Positions 29,517 to 40,297 of a stretch of DNA of 64,000 nucleotides are shown piece by piece. Below the pieces are notes generated by a model. It searched no databases, was not told the origin of the DNA, and was given only the letters and a program-made list of their open reading frames with translations. The stretch's first letter is position 1. The number at the start of each line of letters is the position of its first letter. Source of the stretch: Fusibacter ferrireducens (lineage in GTDB: Bacteria; Bacillota; Clostridia; Peptostreptococcales; Acidaminobacteraceae); assembly GCF_015352425.1 (NCBI RefSeq), contig NZ_JADKNH010000012.1:124001-188000 (forward strand), read 5' to 3'. The translations under genes were made by a program, and so were the position numbers.

Positions 29517-29564
29517 AACTAAAAAAGATGAACGCTCTGAGTAGAGGGTTCATCTTTTTTAGTT
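29517..29564. terminator. Bidirectional terminator after the sugar ABC operon
   Basis: A 17-base arm (AACTAAAAAAGATGAAC) pairs with its complement at 29548-29564, giving T runs on both strands between converging transcripts. Confidence 0.85.
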
Positions 29565-29644
29565 GAGCTTATTTTAATGGTCATCTGATCAGTTTGAAAT
29601 TATTTTTGGTTCTCAGGCGTTGGCTATATGTCCCATGTGGCCTA

Positions 29645-31660
29645 TTAAGCTTTCATTTGTAGCATATACAGATCATAATAGATACCTTCTTTACTGAGCA
29701 GTTCTTGATGTGTGCCGGTCTCTTTGATTTCGCCTCTGCTCATGACGAGGATTTTGTTGGCATGCTGTATGGTTGAGAGCCTATGCGCCACAATAATGGT
29801 TGTTTGTTTGTGAATCATCTTTTGAATAGCATCTTGAATCAAAAGTTCTGTTTCGGTGTCGATGTTGGAAGTGGCTTCATCGAGAATTAAGATTTTAGGT
29901 TCGAATACCAGCGCTCTGGCAAAAGAGAGCAGCTGTCTCTGACCAGAGGATAGTGTTGCGCCCCTTTCCACCACAGGTTCATCATAGCCATGTGGCAATT
30001 TAGAGATAAAGGTATCTGCATTTACATAGGTGGACGCCGTTTGGATTGCCTTTAAAGTAATCGCTTCTTCTTTAAGGCGGATATTGCTCTTAATATCACC
30101 TGAGAAGAGAAAGACGTCTTGGAGTACAATGCCAATTTTACGTCTTAAACTTGCAAGATCCATTTGCCTAATGTCTATGCCATCCACCAGAATAGCCCCT
30201 TTATGAATATCATAAAATCGATTGAGCAAGCTGATAATAGTTGTCTTGCCGGAACCGGTTGAACCCACTAGGGCAATTGTCTCACCTTTTTGAACCTTAA
30301 AACTGACGCCCTTGAGAACATAGTCTTCATCTTTTTGGGGATCATCTTGATAACTGAACCAAACATCTTTGAATTCAATGACGCCCTCAAAAGTTTCCTC
30401 TGGCAAAATCACGGGATTCTCAGGATTTTCAATGGGATTTTCTTCGTCAAGAAGCATGAAAACACGTTCTGCAGAAGCCATAGAGGACTGAAAGATGTTG
30501 AATTTTTCACTGAGGTCCATAATGGGTCTAAAAAACTGTTGCGTATAGGAAATAAAAGCCACTAGAACGCCAAGATCAACTGCGCCTCTGATGGCATCAT
30601 TCCCGCCAAACCAGAGCAGTAATGCCAAAGAGATGGAGTAAACAAGGTTCATTGCAGGTCTAAAAATGGCATAAACCCTTGTCTCTGCCACAGAACTCTT
30701 AAGGTAGTCTTTGTTGATATCGTCAAATGCATTATAAATAGAAGTTTCTTTGTTAAAGATTTGAATGATCTTCATACCGTTGATGTTCTCAGCAAGTGTG
30801 GCATTGATTCTTGCGAGCTTCACTTTAACCTCTCTTTGAATTGCCCTTGCTTTCACTCTAAAGATTGAAGCGGCAATGAGAATGAGTGGGATGGTGCTCA
30901 GACAAATAACGGCAAGTTTCATATTGATCATGACCATGACCACCACGGTACCGCCCAAAAGAAAAAAGTCTTTAACCGATGTAATCAGGACATTGGTGAA
31001 CATTTCATTAATATTGTTCATGTCATTGGAAACTCTTGTGACTAGGCGTCCCACAGGATTTTTATCAAAGAAACTCAAGCTCATGATCTGTAAATGATCA
31101 AAGAGAGCTTCTCTCAGTGTATAGACGATTTTCTGACTGGCATAATTGAGTAAAAGTGCATGGGTATAAGTCATCAAAAAGCTCAGTATCAGTAAACTGG
31201 CCAAAACCAAAGTCAGATTTTTGAGTAGGGATTTATGATGTGTCTTGAGCAATTGGATGGTTTCATCATCCAGAATACTACCATCAGGCAATTTATAAGA
31301 ACCATTTGTTTCTGTGAGCACGGGCACAATTTGTGCGTCGTTATTCTTGATAAAAGTGTCCTTTAAACTTGGCAGAGCGTAGGTTGTTGCACCCACTGTA
31401 ACTGTAGTGTTGTTTTGAAATTGATCTCTTCCCTCTGAAGGCACTTGATAGAACACCTGTGAACTCGGTGTTATAAATTCATCTATGGCCACTTTAATCA
31501 CGTATGGCACTGCAAGGTCCACCCCTGTGACTGCGAGCATCATGATGATGCTGAAAAATAAAATGATGCCCTGTGACTTGGCATAGCTCAGCAATCGGAG
31601 CATGATCTTGCCATCAAAAGAGGTTTCTATATTTTGTTCGTTATGAATGGTTTTTTCCAT
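29645..31660 (-). CDS. ABC exporter half-transporter with enlarged external loop
   Basis: A 671-residue type I exporter subunit: six membrane helices then an ABC domain with Walker A GSTGSGKTT, signature LSSGQRQLLSFARAL, Walker B ILILDEATSNID and the VAHRLST switch histidine. Between the first two helices there is an unusual outside loop of about 85 residues (roughly residues 55-140, rich in Asn, Thr and Asp). It begins 6 bases after the other exporter gene, so the two are likely to form a heterodimer. The substrate is unknown; drugs or lipids are common. Confidence 0.9.
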   Translation of the reverse strand: MEKTIHNEQNIETSFDGKIMLRLLSYAKSQGIILFFSIIMMLAVTGVDLAVPYVIKVAIDEFITPSSQVFYQVPSEGRDQFQNNTTVTVGATTYALPSLKDTFIKNNDAQIVPVLTETNGSYKLPDGSILDDETIQLLKTHHKSLLKNLTLVLASLLILSFLMTYTHALLLNYASQKIVYTLREALFDHLQIMSLSFFDKNPVGRLVTRVSNDMNNINEMFTNVLITSVKDFFLLGGTVVVMVMINMKLAVICLSTIPLILIAASIFRVKARAIQREVKVKLARINATLAENINGMKIIQIFNKETSIYNAFDDINKDYLKSSVAETRVYAIFRPAMNLVYSISLALLLWFGGNDAIRGAVDLGVLVAFISYTQQFFRPIMDLSEKFNIFQSSMASAERVFMLLDEENPIENPENPVILPEETFEGVIEFKDVWFSYQDDPQKDEDYVLKGVSFKVQKGETIALVGSTGSGKTTIISLLNRFYDIHKGAILVDGIDIRQMDLASLRRKIGIVLQDVFLFSGDIKSNIRLKEEAITLKAIQTASTYVNADTFISKLPHGYDEPVVERGATLSSGQRQLLSFARALVFEPKILILDEATSNIDTETELLIQDAIQKMIHKQTTIIVAHRLSTIQHANKILVMSRGEIKETGTHQELLSKEGIYYDLYMLQMKA

Positions 31661-31666
31661 GATACC

Positions 31667-33418
31667 TCACGACTCCTTTGCTATTTTTTCTTCTAATAAT
31701 TGTTTTGTGTACATATCTTTGTAGATGCCATCTAGAGTCATCAGGGTTTCATGAGTGCCTCTTTCGACGATTTCACCTTGATCTAAAACGATGATTTGGT
31801 CGGCATCTTTTATGGTGGAAATACGATGTGCAACGATTAATGTGGTGGTGCCTGCAAGTTCTTCTTTTAAATGGCCTAGGATACTTTCTTCAGTTTTAGT
31901 ATCCACGGCAGAGAGTGAATCGTCTAGCATGACGATGGGTGGCTTTTTGTAAAGCGCTCTAGCAATGGAAACACGCTGTTTTTGACCACCAGACATGTTG
32001 ACACCACGTTCTCCAAGTTCTGTGTTGTAAGCTTCGCTAAAGGTCATGATTTCCTCATGGATTTGTGAAACTTCTGCTGCTGATCTGATTTGATCATCCT
32101 CTAAAGTTTCGTTTGCAAATCCAATATTATAGGCAATGGATTTTGAAAACAGAAAATTGTCTTGCGGCACATAGCCGATTTGGTCCCTTAGAGCTTTAAT
32201 GGGCAGATCGTTGAGATCCTTATTGTTATAGAAAATCGTTCCGTCATCCACGTTGTAAAGTTTAAGCAACAGATTCATAAGCGTGGTTTTCCCACTGCCG
32301 GTCTTGCCAATAATGGCAACGGTTTCTCCTCTTTGAACAGAAAAATGGATGTTTTTGAGAACAGGTTCTTCTGCCCCGGGATAAGTGAAAGTCAAATTTT
32401 TGACATCAATAGTTGGGACGAATGGATATAGATCTAAAAGGTGATTTGCATCGGCAATTTCAGGCTCGGTTTCGAGGATGACGTTGATACGCCTTAAGGA
32501 GACTTGACCTCTTTGAATCATGTTGTAGACGAACCCAAGCGCCATCACAGGCCACGTGAGCATTCCCACATACGTGATAAAGGTGACGAACTCGCCAATG
32601 GTGATGACCTGATCTATAACTAATGTGCCGCCATAGACAAGTGAAATCAATGTACTTGTGGTAGCAATAAATCCGACTAAGGGTTGAACAAAGCCAAATA
32701 GCTTTACAAGGTTCATATTGGCGTCAAAGTTTTCTCGACTCTTTTCATTGAAATGATCCAAGGTCTTTTTTTCCATGACAAATGACTTGATGATTCGAAT
32801 GCCAGAAAAAGCTTCTTGAACATTGTCTGTTAAATCTGAAAAAGCTTCTTGAACGCCCTTGAAAAGGTTCTGAATGTGTTTGCCAAGCGCGATGATGAAG
32901 AAGGCAATGAGTGGTAACGGCAAGATCGCCAGTAGCGTTAAATTGAGATTAACCCTTGTGATCATGAGGAAAATGGTCATTACGCCCATGAACATGGCAT
33001 CTATAAACATGACGACACCTGGACCAAAAGCCATTCTGACAGAGTTGACATCATTGGTACAATGCGCCATGAGATCACCTGTCTTATGGTGATTGTAATA
33101 GTTGAGCGGTAGTTTTTCCAAATGTTCAAAGATTTGATTTCGCAGACTGTACTCCAGCTTCTTGGAAGTGGTAATGATGGTCATACGCCATCCGAATCGG
33201 CCTACTGCAACGAGCACGGCAATCCCTACAACGGCAAACATGTAAAATGGGATTTTATCTGCTGTGAGATTGCCAGACATTAAAGTATCTGTGAAATTAC
33301 CGATGATTAGAGGTGTAACCAACTGCAATGTGTCAATGACCATAAGTAATAAAATACCGAAAATATACGCTGGAATATAGCGCTTAAGGTGGGGCATAAT
33401 ATATTTTAAATCGTTCAT
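31667..33418 (-). CDS. ABC exporter half-transporter
   Basis: A 583-residue type I exporter subunit with six helices and an ABC domain: Walker A GKTGSGKTT, signature MSGGQKQRVSIARAL and IVMLDDSLSAVDT, where Asp replaces the usual catalytic Glu after Walker B. Such a degenerate site is typical of one half of heterodimeric exporters and fits the intact site in the partner. The start at 33418 follows AGGAGG; an upstream in-frame Met at 33439 is less likely. First gene of the exporter operon. Confidence 0.9.
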   Translation of the reverse strand: MNDLKYIMPHLKRYIPAYIFGILLLMVIDTLQLVTPLIIGNFTDTLMSGNLTADKIPFYMFAVVGIAVLVAVGRFGWRMTIITTSKKLEYSLRNQIFEHLEKLPLNYYNHHKTGDLMAHCTNDVNSVRMAFGPGVVMFIDAMFMGVMTIFLMITRVNLNLTLLAILPLPLIAFFIIALGKHIQNLFKGVQEAFSDLTDNVQEAFSGIRIIKSFVMEKKTLDHFNEKSRENFDANMNLVKLFGFVQPLVGFIATTSTLISLVYGGTLVIDQVITIGEFVTFITYVGMLTWPVMALGFVYNMIQRGQVSLRRINVILETEPEIADANHLLDLYPFVPTIDVKNLTFTYPGAEEPVLKNIHFSVQRGETVAIIGKTGSGKTTLMNLLLKLYNVDDGTIFYNNKDLNDLPIKALRDQIGYVPQDNFLFSKSIAYNIGFANETLEDDQIRSAAEVSQIHEEIMTFSEAYNTELGERGVNMSGGQKQRVSIARALYKKPPIVMLDDSLSAVDTKTEESILGHLKEELAGTTTLIVAHRISTIKDADQIIVLDQGEIVERGTHETLMTLDGIYKDMYTKQLLEEKIAKES

Positions 33419-33552
33419 AGAGATCCTCCTAAAATTCATATTAATATCATAGCATAGTTTTTAGTAATCCGTGCAAAATTGACAACCAAAATAAGTGAAA
33501 ATGTGGTTACATAAAATTAACAAATTCATCATTTTTATTTGTGCGCGCACTG

Positions 33553-33581
33553 TTGACAAACCCCTGTAAACGTGATAATTT
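33553..33581 (+). promoter_or_regulatory. Candidate promoter for the guanine riboswitch-guaB unit
   Basis: A perfect -35 TTGACA at 33553-33558, with TAATTT at 17 bases or GATAAT at 15 bases as -10. A 10-bp palindrome GTGCGCGCAC lies at 33541-33550 just upstream. About 70 bases later the riboswitch begins. Confidence 0.55.
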
Positions 33582-33648
33582 GAGTATTAATAAAAAAATA
33601 CAGCAAAGCGAATTATAGTTTTATTTATATACAAAAATATTCGCAAAT

Positions 33649-33717
33649 ACTCATATATTTCCGAAATGATGGCTTGGATGTCTCTACGCAGTTGCCGATA
33701 ATTACTGCACTATGGGT
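33649..33717 (+). promoter_or_regulatory. Purine riboswitch, guanine type
   Basis: The aptamer shows P1 (ACTCATA with TATGGGT), a P2 arm (CCGAAATGATGGCTTGG), the conserved J2/3 ATGTCTCTAC, P3 (GCAGT...ACTGC) and J3/1 ACTATG. The base corresponding to position 74 of the xpt aptamer is C, which specifies guanine over adenine. The following gene is guaB, the committed GMP-synthesis enzyme, which fits feedback by guanine. Confidence 0.88.
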
Positions 33718-33781
33718 TGTAGCTTTTAATTTTTACAAAATCATTATCCCTTGGGGATGATGGTGTAAATCTTTTTAGGAG

Positions 33782-33815
33782 ACAACCTCTATATACTATA
33801 GAAGGTTGTTTTTTT
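33782..33815 (+). terminator. Riboswitch-controlled terminator before guaB
   Basis: ACAACCT-CTATA pairs with TATAG-A-AGGTTGT around TAC and runs into T7. Its 5' arm ACAACC can instead pair with GGGTTGT at the 3' side of aptamer P1, giving a visible antiterminator choice: ligand holds P1 and lets the terminator form. Confidence 0.85.
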
Positions 33816-34088
33816 GTTATAAATCATTTGTCTTGGCTCAGGTCAGAGATATAGTGCTTAGATGACGCCCGTCGGTTAGACGAGGTGGGGGTGATCAAGC
33901 AAGACAGAGACTAGCAAGGATTATAATGATTTATGATTTGAGCTGTAAGGTTTTATTCGAGACATCAATAGGTACTTGGGTTGAGATAACAAAGGATAAA
34001 TCCAATGGTCTCATATTAAAGTGTGTCATTATCAAAGTGTGTCATTTCAAATAGGAGTTTGAAAGTTGAGTTTTTTACTTTATTTTAA

Positions 34089-35570
<1,482 letters not shown>

Positions 35571-35582
35571 GACTTAATGAAT

Positions 35583-35646
35583 TGCCCTATTATAATTGCG
35601 TAAGAGATGTTATCCCGTAGTCTTACATGATATAATAATAGGGCAT
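35583..35646. other. Stem-loop between guaB and guaA
   Basis: TGCCCTATTATA pairs with TAATAATAGGGCA at the outside and GTAAGA with TCTTAC at the inside. There is no clear T run, so a processing site or weak terminator between the two genes are both possible. Confidence 0.5.
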
Positions 35647-35734
35647 CGTTTATGCATATAAATCATAAAGGCACGTTGTGAGGGCATATCGCGTTTATGA
35701 ATTAGAATAATATATCTTTTAGGAGGCTTCATTC

Positions 35735-37267
35735 ATGAATAATGAATTGATCATGATCGTAGATTTTGGGGGGCAGTATAATCAGCTCATCGCCAGAAGA
35801 GTAAGGGAAGCAAGTGTGTACAGCGAAGTTGTTTCTTGGAGAAATGCACTTGAAAAAATTAAAGAAAAACAACCAAAAGGGATCATCTTCACAGGTGGAC
35901 CAAACTCAGTTTATTTAGAAAATGCACCAACACTGGATAAAGAAATTTTCGAACTAGGCATTCCTGTCCTTGGCATCTGCTACGGCATGCAGTTGATGTC
36001 ACAAGTTTTAGGCGGCAAAGTAGAACGTGCGACACAACAAGAATACGGCAAAATCAAATTAAATGTACCTACTAGCACGGGTCTTTTCAAATCTATTGAA
36101 GATCAGTCACAATGCTGGATGAGCCATTTCGACTATGTTAAAGAAGCGCCAGCAGGATTTGAAATCATAGCGACAACAGACAACTGTCCTGTGGCAGCCA
36201 TGGCAAATGTGGAAAAGAATCTCTATGCGGTTCAGTTCCATGCAGAAGTGGAACATACACCTTTTGGCAGACAAATGATCAAGAACTTCTTATATGAAGT
36301 TTGCGACTGTGCTGGCGACTGGAACATGGGCGACTATGCTGCGAACATGATCGAGAGCATCAAGCAAAAAGTAGGCGATAAGAAAGTACTCTGCGCGCTT
36401 TCAGGTGGTGTGGATTCATCTGTTGCGGCAACTATGGTACACAAAGCGGTTGGCAATCAACTTACTTGTATCTTCGTCGATCACGGCTTACTTCGTAAAA
36501 ACGAAGGCGATGAAGTCGAAAAAGTATTTGCAGAGCAGTTTCACATGAATTTCATCAGAGTGGACTGTGCAGATCGATTCCTTGGCAAACTCAGAGGCGT
36601 CTCTGATCCTGAAAAGAAACGCAAAATTATCGGGGAAGAGTTCATCAGAGTCTTTGAAGAAGAAGCGAATAAACTTGAAGGTATTGACTTCTTAGTACAA
36701 GGCACTGTTTATCCCGATGTCATCGAAAGTGGTACGGATACTGCCGAAGTCATCAAGAGCCATCACAACGTAGGCGGTCTTCCAGAAGACATGCAGTTTG
36801 AACTGATAGAACCTTTGAGAGATCTATTTAAAGATGAAGTAAGACGCGTGGGTGAAGAGATCGAAGTACCGAGCCATATCGTTTGGCGTCAACCTTTCCC
36901 AGGACCAGGTCTTGCCATCAGAGTATTAGGCGAAATTACAGATGAAGCACTACACCTCGTAAGAGAGTCAGATGCGATTTTAAGAGACGAAGTAAAAAAA
37001 GCCGGTCTTGAAAGAGACATCTGGCAATACTTCACCGTCCTGCCTAACATCCGTTCAGTGGGCGTTATGGGCGACGAGAGAACTTACTCACATGCCATTG
37101 GCATCAGAGCCGTTACGTCTATAGACGGGATGACTTCTGACTGGGCGAGAATCCCATATGAAGTGCTCGATAAGATTTCCTCTCGGATTGTGAATGAGGT
37201 TCAAGGGGTGAATCGAATTCTTTATGATGTGACGAGTAAACCACCGAGTACGATTGAGTGGGAATAA
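35735..37267 (+). CDS. guaA: GMP synthase (glutamine-hydrolysing); integration target
   Basis: A 510-residue enzyme aminating XMP to GMP. The N-terminal class I glutamine amidotransferase has the nucleophile in GICYGMQ and the His-Glu in QFHAEVEH. The ATP pyrophosphatase P-loop is [12 protein letters not shown], and the dimerisation domain ends in [16 protein letters not shown] precedes the start. The 3' end is the attachment site of the island that follows: its last 183 bases recur nearly unchanged at 56442-56624, so the C-terminal codons after the crossover were probably supplied by the element. Confidence 0.97.
   Translation: MNNELIMIVDFGGQYNQLIARRVREASVYSEVVSWRNALEKIKEKQPKGIIFTGGPNSVYLENAPTLDKEIFELGIPVLGICYGMQLMSQVLGGKVERATQQEYGKIKLNVPTSTGLFKSIEDQSQCWMSHFDYVKEAPAGFEIIATTDNCPVAAMANVEKNLYAVQFHAEVEHTPFGRQMIKNFLYEVCDCAGDWNMGDYAANMIESIKQKVGDKKVLCALSGGVDSSVAATMVHKAVGNQLTCIFVDHGLLRKNEGDEVEKVFAEQFHMNFIRVDCADRFLGKLRGVSDPEKKRKIIGEEFIRVFEEEANKLEGIDFLVQGTVYPDVIESGTDTAEVIKSHHNVGGLPEDMQFELIEPLRDLFKDEVRRVGEEIEVPSHIVWRQPFPGPGLAIRVLGEITDEALHLVRESDAILRDEVKKAGLERDIWQYFTVLPNIRSVGVMGDERTYSHAIGIRAVTSIDGMTSDWARIPYEVLDKISSRIVNEVQGVNRILYDVTSKPPSTIEWE
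37085..37206 (+). repeat. Left attachment tract (attL) in guaA 3' end
   Basis: 122 bases identical to 56442-56563. Outside it the two guaA copies differ on both sides, mostly at third codon positions (37207, 37243 and 37264 on the right), so the strand exchange of the integrase should lie in this tract. Confidence 0.8.
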
Positions 37268-37323
37268 GGAATTGCTGTGTTTGCAACGGTTGTAGCTATT
37301 AAAAAATCATAAAAAACACTGAG

Positions 37324-37375
37324 GTAGTCGGTAGATTTTCGCAGTTTTGCGGTAATCAGAACCGACTACTTTTTA
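37324..37375 (+). terminator. Terminator after guaA, element side
   Basis: GTAGTCGGT pairs with ACCGACTAC around a 28-base loop and runs into TTTTTATTTTTT. It insulates guaA from the integrase gene and was probably brought by the element. Confidence 0.8.
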
Positions 37376-37393
37376 TTTTTTGAGGAGGCTACG

Positions 37394-38365
37394 ATGTTAG
37401 AAAACCCAGTGGGAAAACCGATGGTGACAAAGAGAAGGAAAAGGCTATTAGATTGTAAGGTAGCGGATATACCTTATGATGATTTGCATAAGATGTATAT
37501 GACCGATTGTCGTTTGAGAGGGATTAGTGAGATTACAATCAAGGGGTATGAGTTTGCCTATACTTATTTCAAGAAGTTTGCTGGTGAGGATTTGCTTTGT
37601 AGTGATATTACACAAGACCTTATCAATGGGTATGTATTGAGTTTAAAAGACAGATTAAAGCCTGAAACAGTTAACTCATATCAGTTTAAGATTAGCCCAG
37701 TTATAAGATATGGGACTAAAAAGGGATATATAAAGGATACTATTGAGTTTACGCATTTAAGGGAACAAGAGCATATCAAGGAAATATACAGTCAAGAGGA
37801 ACTTAAAAGGATATTGAAAAGACCAGAAAACCCTACCTTTGCGGAGTATCGCAATTGGGTTATATGCAATTTTCTACTTGCAACTGGTGTCAGGGCCAAG
37901 GAACTTAGGGAACTTCTCATAAAAGATGTAAACCTAGAACAAGGTTATATTTCGCTATGTCATACCAAAAATCGTAAAGCTAGAATGGTACCTATCCCAT
38001 CGACCTTACATTCGATATTGATAGAGTATATTAGTATCAGAGATGGTGCAGATACTGAAACGCTATTTTGCAATGTATTTGGAGAGCCTTTGGAAAGAAC
38101 TACACTACAATATTGTGTCATAAAACATTGTAAAAAGTGTGGTGTAAGAAAGCATAGTTTACACTTGTTTAGGCATACATTTATTACACTTAGCGTTCGT
38201 AAGGGGATGTCTCCGATTTTATTGAGGAGGATTACAGGACATAGCAATTACAAGATATTGGATAACTACTATCACCACAATGTAACGGACTTGGTTAACT
38301 CTGTGGATGAGTACAATCCATTGGAGGATTTTAGACCTAAAAAGAAAAGTATACAGATGCGTTAA
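37394..38365 (+). CDS. Tyrosine recombinase (island integrase)
   Basis: A 323-residue phage-type integrase. The N-terminal SAM-like core-binding domain covers about residues 28-115. The catalytic domain shows Arg167 (TGVRAKEL), the HLFRH box (His257, Arg260), GHSNYKILDNYYHH with His283 and the nucleophilic Tyr at 292 or 293. GAGGAGG precedes the ATG. Its position right behind guaA and the direct repeat make it the enzyme for integration at the guaA 3' end. The protein closely follows XerC/D layout, but no dif-like partner is present. Confidence 0.93.
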   Translation: MLENPVGKPMVTKRRKRLLDCKVADIPYDDLHKMYMTDCRLRGISEITIKGYEFAYTYFKKFAGEDLLCSDITQDLINGYVLSLKDRLKPETVNSYQFKISPVIRYGTKKGYIKDTIEFTHLREQEHIKEIYSQEELKRILKRPENPTFAEYRNWVICNFLLATGVRAKELRELLIKDVNLEQGYISLCHTKNRKARMVPIPSTLHSILIEYISIRDGADTETLFCNVFGEPLERTTLQYCVIKHCKKCGVRKHSLHLFRHTFITLSVRKGMSPILLRRITGHSNYKILDNYYHHNVTDLVNSVDEYNPLEDFRPKKKSIQMR

Positions 38366-38690
38366 TATATTTAAAAGGGATAAATTGTTACAAGTTAAGT
38401 TAATGCTTAAGTACAGACAGTTTGATTTTTTTGTTTTACTATTGGTTAAGACTAATAGGTAACTAAGAATAGAGATTAAAGTTCTAAGGTTTGATTTAAA
38501 TTGAAAAATCATCTGTTAGAAAGGCACGTTTGTCTAGTATTATCAATGATTTGAGCTATTTTGATTTTTGTTGAAAAATTAGTGGTATGTAAATGTAGCT
38601 ATAATCTAGGATTAGAAGGTTTTTCAAGAAAATATATTCTGAGTTACAATTTTACTCCTAGTGTTTTAGTGATGGGTGTGTTGGGTCCTA

Positions 38691-38909
38691 CTACTGTTTT
38701 CAAGTGGTTTTAATTCATAGGGTCGTAGACCCTATGAATTAGGTTTTTTTTAATACACTGCATTAGCAGTGTATTAACTTGTATTAGTAAGTTTCAAGCA
38801 TTGTATTTATTTGATATAGCTGGATTTACTAATTTAGGGTGTTACCTTTCTACCGTTTTCCATCACCTTACTACACAAAAAATCCATTTATTATCATCTT
38901 TCTACATAA
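38691..38909 (+). repeat. Composite hairpin-iteron element, copy A
   Basis: In order: CTGTTTTCAAG box (38694-38704), GC hairpin 38712-38740 (AATTCATAGGGTC, loop GTA), T8, AT hairpin 38751-38776 (TAATACACTGC, loop ATTA), AACTTGTATTAG, TTTCAAG, then three degenerate iterons at 38844, 38865 and 38896 (spacing 21 and 31). The best iteron is ACCTTACTACACAA. The second box is direct, not inverted, unlike copy B. The rest of the 615-base gap (38366-38690) holds nothing I recognise. Confidence 0.8.
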
Positions 38910-38921
38910 TACTCCTGTAAA

Positions 38922-38954
38922 AACCTGTATCTATCAGTATCTACAGGTTATAAT
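38922..38954 (+). promoter_or_regulatory. Palindrome and -10 box before the SLH gene
   Basis: AACCTGTA and TACAGGTT form an 8-bp inverted repeat (38922-38949) that runs into TATAAT at 38949-38954, 28 bases before the SLH start. An operator overlapping the promoter is likely. The -35 is poor. Confidence 0.45.
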
Positions 38955-38981
38955 TAAATATAACAAACTTAGGGGGATAAA

Positions 38982-40178
38982 ATGAATAAGATATCAAAAA
39001 TAATAATCAATACAGTATTAGCAACAGCACTAACATTATCAGCAGTACCAGTATATGCAGAGGACACTAATGTTAGTAATATCCAAGCCCAAGCCACAGT
39101 AAAATCATTCCCGGATGTACAAGACGGACAGTGGTTTACTGAGTGGGTAACAAACCTAGCAAACCGTGGAGCAATCTCTGGTTTCCCAGATGGAACTTTT
39201 GGTCCAAACAAGTCAATTACGAGAGCAGAGTTCATCAAAATTGCTATCTCCACTGCTGAAGGTGGTAGTTTCTATGAGGGTACTCACTATGACGGACACT
39301 GGGCGAGTGGTATGTATGACTATGCAGTAGAGAAGGGTATTGTTAAGAAGTATGAGATTGCCCCAACTGCTGAGTCATTAAACCAACCAATCAACCGTTA
39401 TGAGATGGCACGTATCATGATTAGGATTAACGAGAACATTCAAGGTGAATCAAAGACATCTATCACAGGTGTAGACCAAAAGATAGCTGACTATGATAGT
39501 GTACCCCAGACGTATAAGTACTATGTAGAACAAGCGTTTATGAAGGGTATGTTAACCGGTAAAACAGGTGGTATCTATGATGGTTCATCAGGTGGTACAC
39601 GTGCTGAGGCTTGTGTAATGGTAGTGAAGATGGTGGAACAGTCTAAGAGGAGCGAAGTAAAAATCGAGTCCGAGGTAACTAATCCAAGCGGTGGTAGCAG
39701 TGTAGTAGCCCCAAGTGCGAGTGAGATAAAGGTAAATAGCCAAGGTCAGATGGTAGTAGACCAAGCGAGATTTTTCATTGAATCCACTATGAAATCTGTC
39801 AAGATGTACGAGCAAGGCGGCAAATACTATGTATCTGTAACCTATGCAGAGTTACCAAGTTCAGACTACCGTTGGAAACCGGGTTTATATGTGTATGATA
39901 CAAGTGGTACTTATCTATATTACGCTGATGCAAAAGAAATGATGGGTGATACTGGTACACAAGTATATGAGTTAACGGGTATCACACAGGCTCAAATGGA
40001 TGCTGGTGCGAGTGTAAGATTCACCCTAGAAAACCGTACAAAAGACAACCCACATGGTTCCATTCTAATGTCTCTTGACTCAAGTATGGGTGGTAAAATC
40101 TATCAAAACTACGCGGATACGAATAGTGCAGAATGGACTAACTTCAACACTTCTAGTATCTTTGGTGGATTGCAGTAA
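38982..40178 (+). CDS. Secreted S-layer-homology (SLH) protein
   Basis: A 398-residue exported protein. A signal peptide (about residues 1-27, ending VYAED) is followed by three SLH repeats (near 37-85, 98-150 and 158-210; for example FPDVQDGQWFTEWV and AISGFPDGTFGPNKSITRAEF) that anchor proteins to pyruvylated cell-wall polymer. A C-terminal domain of about 150 residues, rich in Tyr and Ser, has no family I recognise. GGGGG lies 7 bases upstream. An unusual passenger for a small island; it may alter the surface or phage adsorption. A terminator follows. Confidence 0.88.
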   Translation: MNKISKIIINTVLATALTLSAVPVYAEDTNVSNIQAQATVKSFPDVQDGQWFTEWVTNLANRGAISGFPDGTFGPNKSITRAEFIKIAISTAEGGSFYEGTHYDGHWASGMYDYAVEKGIVKKYEIAPTAESLNQPINRYEMARIMIRINENIQGESKTSITGVDQKIADYDSVPQTYKYYVEQAFMKGMLTGKTGGIYDGSSGGTRAEACVMVVKMVEQSKRSEVKIESEVTNPSGGSSVVAPSASEIKVNSQGQMVVDQARFFIESTMKSVKMYEQGGKYYVSVTYAELPSSDYRWKPGLYVYDTSGTYLYYADAKEMMGDTGTQVYELTGITQAQMDAGASVRFTLENRTKDNPHGSILMSLDSSMGGKIYQNYADTNSAEWTNFNTSSIFGGLQ

Positions 40179-40198
40179 CAAACGATATAAGCAAACAG

Positions 40199-40230
40199 AA
40201 TAAGGGGTCACACGGTGACCCCTTTATTAT
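40199..40230 (+). terminator. Terminator after SLH gene
   Basis: AATAAGGGGTCAC pairs with GTGACCCCTTATT-like sequence around CACG, a strong GC-rich stem with a short T-rich tail. Confidence 0.75.
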
Positions 40231-40258
40231 CTACATTGTACATATCTTTACTTTTCTT

Positions 40259-40282
40259 TATACTGGAAACAAGTACAGTATA
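40259..40282. promoter_or_regulatory. Small palindrome at the ribosome-binding region of the caspase-like gene
   Basis: TATACTG and CAGTATA form a 7-bp inverted repeat just upstream of AAGGAG. It could be an operator or a hairpin that hides the ribosome-binding site. Confidence 0.35.
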
Positions 40283-40297
40283 AGGAGAAGTAAGCAT

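Noticed and set aside
33855-33920. A stretch resembling the glmS ribozyme core (GTTAGACGAGGTGGGGGTGATC) in the guaB leader
   Set aside because: The required cleavage-site GCGCC, the CGGCGG element and the downstream pseudoknot segments are missing, and the gene is guaB. Probably chance similarity.
38691-38800. Copy A hairpins as simple terminator of the integrase gene
   Set aside because: The GC stem plus T8 could terminate, but the same set of modules recurs in B and, inverted, in C where no gene needs ending on that strand, so termination does not explain the element.
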